A stretch of DNA of 64,000 bases from Panicum virgatum. Lineage: Eukaryota > Streptophyta > Magnoliopsida > Poales > Poaceae. A program made the position numbers and the translations under genes. A model generated the notes under the pieces. It had not been told where the DNA came from. It ran no database searches and saw only the letters and a list, made by a program, of their open reading frames with translations. The DNA lies in the NCBI RefSeq assembly GCF_016808335.1, contig NC_053144.1:18832403-18896402 (forward strand), read 5' to 3'. Positions 55,793 to 64,000 of the stretch are shown here, piece after piece. Numbering within the stretch: position 1 is the first letter of the stretch; every line of letters begins with the position of its first letter.

Positions 55793-57260
55793 CCAAAGGT
55801 GGTGTTGTTGGTTGTTGCCCTCGTGTATATAGGCATGTACTGATGTACATGCCGTGTGCCTTGTGCATACGTACGTATAGTATCGTATTTTATACGTTTC
55901 TCTGCGTCTGCGCTGTTCGCCGTCTGAGCGAGAATGATCATAGCGGTCGTAGAGCTTGATCGCATCTGATTCTTGTGACGTGTTGGTGGGTGGCATTGGC
56001 AATGGAAAACCCACGGACTGGCTGTCGTGTACCGCACCCGTGCCTGGACAGTGTTACAAGTTTCGTGTCTCGTCCATGGATTTTTATGATATATATAGTA
56101 CATGCATTGTTATTCAGTTTTATAAATACTGATGCGACATACCGAATGAGACCCGGCATTAACATTCACTCTGTTCTGCTGGCTGCTTCCCCAGCCAGCC
56201 AACATTTTTTTTCTCTCACATCAAACCAGCACAAGCCACTGGCCACCAGCCAGCCGGCAGTATTTTTCTCTCACAACAAATCAGCACCAGCCACCAGGGC
56301 ACTTTCGATATTTGCAACGATATTGAACTTAGAGATCTGTATCTGCCACTCCAGATCAAGAACATACTCTGCTGTCATGTGGGTTTAAAGTTAAGCTTCA
56401 GTAGATTGGTTATGGGAGACAAACAGTGGCTACCCATGTTTACTGCTCGGATGAACTGCTGCTACGAGTACCGCACGATAATACCGGTGACCAAGACAGC
56501 TACAAACCATCTAGGTTGAGTAGAAGCAAGAACTCCAAAAGCCTTGGTACCGTTGCAGTTGTACACACGGAAGCCTTTTCAACGCCCAAGCCGGCGAGCA
56601 CTGGTCAGTGACAGCAGAGTGAAAGGCGTGCAGAACAAATCCAGAGGCTTCCCTCGAAACGCAACATTCCAATCGACTGCAAATTCACAAGGCCATGAAA
56701 CACAGCAAAACAAACGGACAGGTGTAGTTACAGGTCACACTCAACTACTCAAGAGTCATGTTTTTACAGCAGTTGCGATAACTGAAGATATCGAACGTAT
56801 CATCGCCATCCTTTCGTATGCAGGACTAGATCGATGGTTTGCACCCTGAAAGTGATGCCTGACGGTTATCTTGTGCTTTCAGCAAGATGCTTCGGCAACG
56901 AACAGGTCCCCCATTTGCCCAGAGCTGAATTCGGCATATGAAACCACCGGCAGGGGTAGCAACTGCCAGCAACAAAAACATGATAACAGATTACCCACAC
57001 ATCATGCGGAGATGATCGACAGAAATTGTTTCATTAGCCTTTTTTGCTTGCAAAGTGCATTGATCACTCCGAATTTTCCAGATTCAGATAAAGGGAAGAA
57101 GTAAAAGGATAACACAAAAGATGACACAAGCAACTCATGATTGCTGAGAAGGTTGTCCACCAGCTTCCTCGTTACAAGTCTATAGAACTTGATAGATATT
57201 TAACTCGAAGTTTTGAATCATTTCTAATGGTCAAGCACATAGCTACAATGTCATTAACAT
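55793..57260. other. PMEI 3' region and spacer to the Jagunal-like gene
   Basis: No supported gene. Contains the duplicated MITE-like block listed at 56171-56302. The DNA from 56400 to 57250 may include 3' UTR of the leftward gene. Confidence 0.45.
56171..56302. repeat. Duplicated GCCAGCC-rich MITE-like block
   Basis: Two adjacent related segments: CCAGCCAGCCAACATTTTTT then CTCTCACATCAAACCAGCAC, and again CCAGCCAGCCGGCAGTATTT then CTCTCACAACAAATCAGCAC. The first is about 56190-56245, the second about 56246-56302. It looks like the terminus of a small grass DNA transposon. Confidence 0.5.
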
Positions 57261-60200
57261 TCATGAAGCTCTCTTGGGAGGAGACATGTTCTGCAGAAGT
57301 CTGGTAGTTGTCGCTACAACCACCATTTGAAGCAGGATACCTGACAAATTGGACGGTAGACCATACAAGTTAGCAACAAATTCTTTGACAGTAACTTGAG
57401 ATATTCAGGAGTTGGAACTTACCAAGAGCAACTCGAACAGCATCAAACAGTTCATAGCTTGTGATGGCTTCTGTGTTTTGCTTCATAACCTAGGCAAAAA
57501 AAAATGCAAATATATGATAATATTCATAATCCCAAAAGATAGTTGTAATCATTACTTCATTGTTTGTCGAGAGACAAAAATCATAACTTCATTGTACAAA
57601 AGACTGATTCATACACAAAGGCATGGAAAAGGAATTTCCAAATTCCAAGTGCAAAAGTAATGCCTCACTCAATTCCACCATTTGCAGGAGGTGGAAGCGA
57701 AAGAAACAAAATTGTGGCCACAAATTGACTAACGCCAAAGATTAACTCCAGTTTATCTGACGCTAGAATACTGGCATGAACATGATAGCTAATTTCAGGA
57801 TGGAATGTGCAGACTTGAGTCACTGCTGGTGGAATTATTGAGATTACCTGTCAACTATGTCAGCCATGTGGGCACGACACTGAAAGAGACAAGATATTTT
57901 TGTTCTGCCAAACAGGCTTATGACTTTCAACCTGACTATTAAACCTCTCAAATCTAATGTCGTTATGTGCTTTACATACAGTGTTTTTTTTTGGGCGGGG
58001 AGCCATTCGGCGAGCTTTATTGATCTGAAGCTAGGGGGTTCATCAACCCAAATACAAGACGATTTCGATGAAAAAGCTTTCCTAGCAAGCTCATGAGCTA
58101 CCCGAGCCTCCCTATTACAATGTTCAATGGATATACTGTCGAATCCGCTCCACAAAATAATGCAATCATCATAAATTGCCGTCGCCGCTGTTGCCGAGAA
58201 ACCTCCATCATTCATCGTCTCCACAACCAGCATGCAGTCAGTTTGTATAATGAACCAATTGCATCCTATATGTTGCGCCAGCATCAATCCTTCTTTAAGT
58301 GCATATGCCTCCGCCATTGGGGCATCAATAACATGTGGTAAGAAGCTATGAGCAGCTGCAATCCACTGTCCTTTCTCATCTCTGATGATAACTCCAGTAC
58401 TCCCACTTCCCGTACCAATGTCAAAAGCTGCATCCACATTCACCATCAGTTTTCCTTCTGGGTGTTTCTTCCATCCTTGGCGTATATTACTTGTTTTCCT
58501 CATGGACCTCATGTAATTGCTAGTCAACGCTGCAATCGACATTGCTGATGTGAATGGTGTTTGAATGCTTTTTCCGTGCACAAATTTCCTTCTCTCCCAC
58601 CACATATACCATCCAGCTGTTAACACTAGTTCCACAAAACTCACATTATTCAGAGATGGGATTTTCGTACCTAATCGAATAATCTCCTCCATCAAAATTG
58701 AACCTGATCGGTCAATGTTTAGCACCTCCTCAATTTTGTCCCACACTCCTAGGCATCTCCATACCTCTCGCGCTCTGTCGCACGTAAACAACATGCGTTT
58801 GATATCCTCACATCCCGATGGACATAGGGGACAGCTTCCCTGATTTCCAATGTGTTTGTTTGCTAGAACACCATGACAAGGGATCATCCCATGCAAAACA
58901 CGCCAATCAAATATTTTAATCTTCCCTGGAATGTCAAGCTTCCATAGTCTGTCCCACACTGGGTTGTCTCCCACTCCACTTGCATGCCTTCCTTCTCCTG
59001 TTCTTCTTCTTTCAAATTTATATTCCCATTGAGAGTGATAGGCAGACCTGACTGTGAACAAACCATTCCGGTTATGATGCCATGCAACAACATCCTCTCT
59101 TCCTGGTGAGATAGGAATTTGAAGGATACAATGTACATCAATTGGCCAAAATAAAGATTTAATTAGGTCCACATACCAGCTCCCATCCACTAGATTTATT
59201 AGTTCGTTGACTGTCCTTACTATATTGGTACCACGAGGTGTTTGAATTTTCAGATTATGGCTTGATGGAAACCAAATTGTCCTCCCATATGTTTATCTGG
59301 GTTCCATCCCCCACATGCCATATATTTGAAACATTCTAGTCCAGCTAGGACACTTTGCCAAGTATAGGAGCTCCCACTTTTCAACTTTGCATTCAAGAGT
59401 TTTCCATCAGGATAATACCTTGCTCTCATCACCCTAGCACTGAGGGAATCAGGATCACTTAGCAGCCTCCTTACTTGTTTTGCAAGCATTGCAATGTTAA
59501 AGCTGTGTAAATCTCTGAAACCCATACCACCTCTTCTTTTTGGGATGCATAATTTCCACCATGCTTTCCAATGAATTTTCTTGTGTTCATTGTCGTCGCC
59601 CCACCAGAATTGTGAGATGGCATCGGAGATCCCTTTACAAATGTTTTTCGGGATTTTGAACACCATCATCGCATATACTGGAATGGCTTGGGCAATGGAC
59701 TTGATAAACACCTCCTTTCCTCCCATGCTTAGCTGCTTCTCCTTCCATCCATTTGTTCTAGCTCGAACTCTATCAATTAGATGGCGAAAACAATCACTTC
59801 AATCTGAACCGACAAGAGCTGGGAGTCCCAAATATTTATCGTTTAAAGATTCAGTCATAATATCCAGAGCTTGAATACCTCTCCCTTCACCACAACTTCT
59901 GTATTTTCACTGAAAAAATACTTGATTTTGCCCCACTTATCATCTGGCCCGAGTTTTCGCAATACTTGTCTAGTATGGCTTTCAAGTTCTCTGCATTTTG
60001 TTTGTCAGCATGCATTAGGATCAGAGAATCATCAGCAAATAATAAGTGTGAGATCATTGGCGCATCCCGACAAACTTTGATTCCCTCTAATTCTCCTTTA
60101 TCTTCTGCTCCTTTTAACATGCTTGATAATCCTTCTGCAACAAGCAAGAACAGGTAGGGAGACAGGGGATCTCCTTGTCTAAGTCCCCTTGTTGGCTTGA

Positions 60201-62319
60201 ATACTTCTGTCTTCATCGAGTTGAATCTTACACTATATTGAACAGATGTAACACATGCCATAATAATTTTCACCCATCTACGATCAAAGCCCATTTTCAG
60301 CATAATTTTCTCCAAGAAACACCATTCTACTCGGTCATATGCTTTACATGCAGTGATTGTGATGCTCTATCATTACTCAATGTGGCAAATCCAGCTTCTT
60401 CATAGCTGGATCATCCCAAAGACTTAGTTGGCCCTCTATTTGTCAGTCTTCTGGCTGGTAGCATAAGTTTCTGTAATATGGAGTCGCTACATATAAATTC
60501 AGTGCCAGAGATATTTTTGCCCTATTTTGGTACTGATTTGATACCTGAATCAAAGTTTTTGTTGGGGACTGGATATACCAACAATATGAAGCCACCAATT
60601 AATGCACGTTCAGTTTATTCAGCAGTAAGCCAGTAACTCGAAGCTAGGTCTAAATTTGGATGGACAATTCTTGCATCTAACTTAAACAAGCCAAGACCAT
60701 TTAGCATTGAAGTATCGAACACTGCCCATGCAGGCCCAAGGTTAACTCCTTTCAGTCTCATTCTTGTAAATGTACTCCCCAGGGGGGACTTCAACTAGTG
60801 TTTATCTACCTCTAAAGGTTCTACAAATGGGTAAGGTTTGCAATATTTCTACTATATGTTTGGTTAGTTCACAATTGCACTAACCAATGCCCATCTGACT
60901 CTCGAGCATGATTCCGGGAAGTCGTTACATTAGCAGGACTAAAGTGAGAACAAGACTATATTATTGCTGCTTAAGTAAAACCTCTACAACTGAATTTAAA
61001 TGAAATGACAGTCTAATGGGCCAGGCTGCTTCATCAAAAGTTGAAGAAGGTTGAGCTCATTGGATAGTATCAAGAGGCAGAAAAATAATGTACTCATGCA
61101 TCTCGCAAAAATCTAAATTCTGAATTTTAGAGCCCAAACCTTTGAGAACAATTCTGAGCGGATGATGCACGTCATAGAGAATGCAACAGTAATTGATGAC
61201 AAGCTTGTGTAAAGCCGAAGCAGCACTGCCATAGTCCGCTTTCGTCCTGTGAAGTACCAAATAGCAACATCAGCTGAATATAATCAATAATCTGACAATG
61301 GGTGATTGATTGGGAAAAAAAAAAGAATGAAGGTGTTAATTTCTTTAGCTGTCCAAATGACAAAGGTTTTTAGAGAAAATATCACAAACTTAATCTTTGT
61401 GAAGATTGATGCAATTTACTGGTTGTTTTGGAAGGCAGTGAGTTGGAGCTTTAATGCCTACCAGCTGATCCTAAATTCCTAATACAATGGCCAAGAGTAC
61501 AAGTGGATATAGAACCCTTGGCAGAGTTTCTTGATATGGATGCCAAGAATATAGTAAACAAGCTTGCTGGTTCTAGCAAAAATAGATCTGAAATTCTGAA
61601 TTTCTTAGATAGCTGATCCAACTAATCCGAAAAAACCTAAACAAGAAGCGCATCAATGAAACATCGACAACTAATATAACATTTCCAATGTCACTGCCCA
61701 TTGAGTGCCAATGTGCCACGGATCCTTTTATTGAACTTGAGACTTGTAAAGTTGTAAGGAACTAGTGCAGTTTTCTACACTCGAGGGTCGAGGCTAAGAG
61801 CTAGGTCGATCCAATTCTTTTTTGGTAGAAAAATATAAGGATGAATCAAAGCAATTGAAGTTAACACAGAAACATCACCTAATTCGCCCACCACTATAGC
61901 CAGCAGTCCCGCAGCCGCGGACAGCATGGCGAACTTGTTCACTTCCTTCCCCTTGGACAAGGATAGCAGCAGCAAGGCGCCCCCAGCTACCTGGTGCAGT
62001 GCCTGCAGGAAGCAAACCACACGAACACGTCAGATCACCGCCAACGACGGCAAGAGATGGAGTGAATCCATGAGCCGAGCTGTGCCATCACCTGCACGAG
62101 GATGAGGCGCGCGAGGCGGGATCTGCACTCGGCAACCCTCTGGTACCCTGTAAAATCGCGAGGATCGAGGAGGTTAGGAGAGAGATGCTGACGAGGCGTT
62201 GGGCCCGAGGGTTTGGAGGGTTTGGGCGGTGGGTGCTTACGGGATTCGACGACCATGCGGTAGGAGAAGTCAGAGCCGTCCGTGCCCGAAGGCCGGCCGG
62301 AGGCGCCGTGCCGCTGCAT
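57261..62319 (-). CDS. Small four-helix membrane protein, Jagunal-like, six exons
   Basis: Hand-spliced exons: 62241-62319, 62092-62147, 61879-62002, 61140-61246, 57423-57489, 57261-57340. They total 513 nt, an intact 170-aa frame ending TGA 57261-57263, with GT-AG introns throughout. The N-terminus has SGTDGSDFSYRMVVESRYQ, reminiscent of the GTDGSDF...YQ start of Jagunal proteins (ER membrane proteins of about 170-185 aa). Four hydrophobic segments lie at about residues 38-59, 68-86, 94-116 and 140-160, and the C-terminus is NMSPPKRAS. Jagunal proteins serve ER organisation and vesicle traffic in animals; the plant role is not known to me. The family name is an inference; the gene structure is well supported. 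Intron 4 (57490-61139) holds a LINE. An LTR lies 75 bp upstream of the ATG. Confidence 0.88.
57984..60339 (-). mobile_element. 5'-truncated LINE in intron 4 of the Jagunal-like gene
   Basis: Flanked by a 16-bp duplication TGCTTTACAT(A/G)CAGTG at 57968-57983 and 60340-60355 with one mismatch. On the minus strand it ends with a run of A (read as T at 57984-57991) and begins inside the RT domain (KAYDRVEW-type). It is on the same strand as the host gene. The rest of the intron (57490-57967 and 60356-61139) has no recognisable feature. Confidence 0.9.
57984..60339 (-). pseudogene. LINE ORF2 fragment: RT, zf-RVT and RNase H, frameshifted
   Basis: The RT part (59887-60315) has TRGLRQGDPLSPYLFLLVAE and the catalytic HLLFADDSLILM. 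The middle (59250-59726) has AIPVYAMMVFKIPKNICKGI and QFWWGDDNEHKKIHWKAWWK. The C-terminal frame (to 59190) has zf-RVT (CPLCPSGCEDIKRMLFTC) and an RNase H domain starting LMVNVDAAFDIGTGSGSTGV with AEAYALKEGLMLA and QTDCMLVVETM. The terminal RNase H marks it as a plant L1-type LINE of a different subfamily from the one at 50.2 kb, which has none visible. Several frame breaks make it non-functional. Confidence 0.87.
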
Positions 62320-62394
62320 CGCCGGCACTGACGGTGACGAGGATGCTTCGTCGGGGGGAGAGACGAGTTCGTAGAAGGCACCTATTTAGGCCTC

Positions 62395-63434
62395 TGTTGT
62401 GGGGATTTTTAGGGGTACCCACAGCCGGGTGGCGGAGCGCACCCGCCTATTCCCAGTGAGGGAGTACTCGGGGAAGTACTAGGCGATGGGGCTGGATCTT
62501 CGCTGAGACAAGGACTCAAGAACACTCGATTTAGAGTGGTTCGGGCCGCCGGAGCGTAATACCCTACGTCCACTGGGAGATGTATTGTCTTGGTTGTGTG
62601 AATGAACCTATCCTCTGCTGGCCTTGGCTCTTGCCCAGCCTGAGGTTTTCTAGCGGCGCTCCCTCCTTTTATAGATCAAGGGGGAGCGGATACATAGGAC
62701 GTCGATGCCCCGACAGGTGGGCCCAACGTGAATGCGGCTACAGTGGTAGCGAATCTTTCCTTCGATATGCGTACTGCTGCTCTCCTGTCACAGGGGTCTT
62801 CTCTTGTTCCGTCAGCTAGGTGCCCGTTGGAGTAGCGTAGCTTGCGGCGTGGCCTGCTGAGGCTATTATGTAGCGTCATAATGGGTGAAGCCGAGCCGTC
62901 GTATCCGACTGTTACGGCAGACTGGCAGACGCGGCATGGGCGGCGCCATCGGCTCCACTGCCTTGGTAATACGCGATCAATAGTGCCCCCTGGTCAGTCA
63001 AACGCCTCGGCTTCCACTATATCAAAGTGGATGTCCACCTACTGCAATGAATGCGAAGGTAGGTGGACCTCAATATGGAGACCAAGGACTTCATACACGT
63101 GTCGGCCCCGGACCGCCCTGAGGCGGGGCGTCCAAACTTTCCCTTCGAGAGGGGTCCGGTTGCTATCCAGGACCCTATGAGGGGTCCGGGACCCCGCGGG
63201 GGTCTGGATTCCTTGGGAGGTCCGGAGCCCTGGCTGCTTGCGCTTGAGCGCCTGTTTTTCCTGGGACACGTGGCGTTCCCAGACCTTCCCCGGCCGCGGA
63301 ACAGGTCCGGACCTTTGTCGGGAGGACAGGACTTCGGACTGCAGGGGTCCGGCTGTTTGGTTGTAGTCAAGGATGACTACTAAGGCTCTTGCCTAGTCAC
63401 AGCAAGAGGGGGTACCCCAGTCCTGGGGTACCGA
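62395..63434 (-). repeat. 3' LTR of a gypsy element entering from the right, abutting the Jagunal-like gene
   Basis: On the minus strand the LTR starts TGTCGGTACCCCAGGACTGG at 63434 and ends CCCCACAACA at 62395. Just outside its start, at 63435-63450, the minus strand reads GGGCCCGGGGGCCAC, a polypurine-type tract, so the internal region is to the right and this is the 3' LTR. A TATA box (TATAAAA on the minus strand, 62667-62673) faces the host gene. Length 1040 bp. The other LTR is outside the window. Confidence 0.75.
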
Positions 63435-64000
63435 CAGTGGCCCCCGGGCCCACCTCGGGAGAGGTATGAACCCGCGGGTGGGGCCACCACCGTGATGTGT
63501 TCCGACGCAACTTGATTGCGTTGGTGTGCTCTTGGAGAGAGTGGGCATCCCGGACCCCTGAGGCCGGTATGATTGTTGCCTGGTTTAGGTACTAGAGTGC
63601 TCTCCACGGGGCGACGAAGGTGTAGGCTTAGGGTACAGAACCAAGCTAAGCGGCTACACGGACTTCGGATCGCTCAGGGGGTAGCACTACTTCCCGGACC
63701 CGGCTTTTGTCGACCGTCTCCGCCGGAGCGGGCCACCGGAGTGGACTTGGAGCGACCGGGGCGAGCGGTCTCCGCCGGAGCGGGCCACCGGAGTGGACTT
63801 GGAACGACCGTGGCGAGCGGTCTCCGCCGGAGCGGGCCACCGGAGTGGACTTGGAGCGACCGTGGCGAGCGGTCTCCGCCGGAGCGGGCCACCGGAGTGG
63901 ACTTGGAACGACCGTGGCGAGCGGTCTCCGCCGGAGCGGGCCACCGGAGTGGACTTGGAGCGACCGTGGCGAGCGGTCTCCGCCGGAGCGGGCCACCGGA
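63435..64000 (-). mobile_element. 3' internal end of the same gypsy element (Tat-like), partial
   Basis: Non-coding DNA next to the polypurine tract, GC-rich, with a 52-bp tandem repeat to the window edge. The tract and LTR start resemble Tat-lineage elements (inference). Confidence 0.55.
63736..64000. repeat. 52-bp tandem repeat, five units, continuing past the window
   Basis: Units at 63736-63787, 63788-63839, 63840-63891, 63892-63943 and 63944-63995 are nearly identical. One position alternates: CTTGGAGCGACC in units 1, 3 and 5 and CTTGGAACGACC in units 2 and 4, so the copying unit seems to be a 104-bp dimer. Open frames in several phases over this block follow from the repeat. Confidence 0.92.

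Noticed and set aside
55019..56014. 331-codon minus-strand frame over the PMEI gene
   Set aside because: It is antisense to the PMEI coding sequence, Arg/His/Ala-rich, without domain features; a shadow of the GC-rich gene.
63646..63996. Three minus-strand repetitive frames of 72-116 codons
   Set aside because: They are produced by the 52-bp tandem repeat in different phases and have no start context or domain.

Overview
The window is a stretch of grass (Poaceae, probably panicoid) nuclear chromosome: spliced plant genes with GT-AG introns, GC-rich 5' gene ends, and layers of LTR retrotransposons, LINEs, MULEs and MITEs typical of grasses. I see no bacterial genes, rRNA genes, tRNA genes or CRISPR arrays. 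Genus cannot be fixed from the sequence alone.

Layout. 1-3.1 kb: a broken MuDR-type transposase gene. 3.58-12.6 kb: a long-LTR Ty3/gypsy element (minus strand) bounded by a 5-bp duplication, with a Tat/Athila-like element (plus strand) nested in it. 13.27-19.65 kb: a second minus-strand gypsy element bounded by a 5-bp duplication, holding a different gypsy element with a gag ORF. 20-22.3 kb: intergenic DNA with MITEs. 22.37-31.48 kb: a complete 20-exon MutS2 homologue (minus strand, 834 codons by hand splicing), with a 301-bp miniature LTR retrotransposon in one intron. 32.73-43.15 kb: an Rf1-like PPR gene (plus strand) split by an 8-kb gypsy element that itself carries a MULE and a solo LTR; the gene also has a 1-nt frameshift. 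43.2-46 kb: a deleted copia element just after the PPR stop. 48-53 kb: a small secreted-protein candidate, an hAT-type MITE and a 5'-truncated LINE. 53-55.8 kb: a decayed PMEI-like fragment, then an intact single-exon PMEI gene. 57.26-62.32 kb: a six-exon gene for a four-helix membrane protein (Jagunal-like, minus strand) with a LINE in intron 4. 62.4-64 kb: the 3' LTR and 3' internal end of another gypsy element, its LTR ending 75 bp from the Jagunal-like start codon and on the same strand.

How it fits together. The host genes (MutS2, PPR, PMEI, Jagunal-like) are unrelated in function; they are islands in transposon DNA. The MutS2 and PPR genes are head to head over about 1.25 kb. Most value lies in insertion histories that can be read exactly from target-site duplications, and in two genes whose state is affected by transposons (the PPR gene is broken; the Jagunal-like promoter is abutted by an LTR).

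I did not find evidence for a novel multi-gene biological system. The most unusual items are the very small complete LTR element in the MutS2 intron, an LTR flanked by PPT on one side and PBS on the other, the structured tandem repeats inside LTR elements, and the possible LTR promoter. All similarity calls are from reading motifs by eye; no database search was run.
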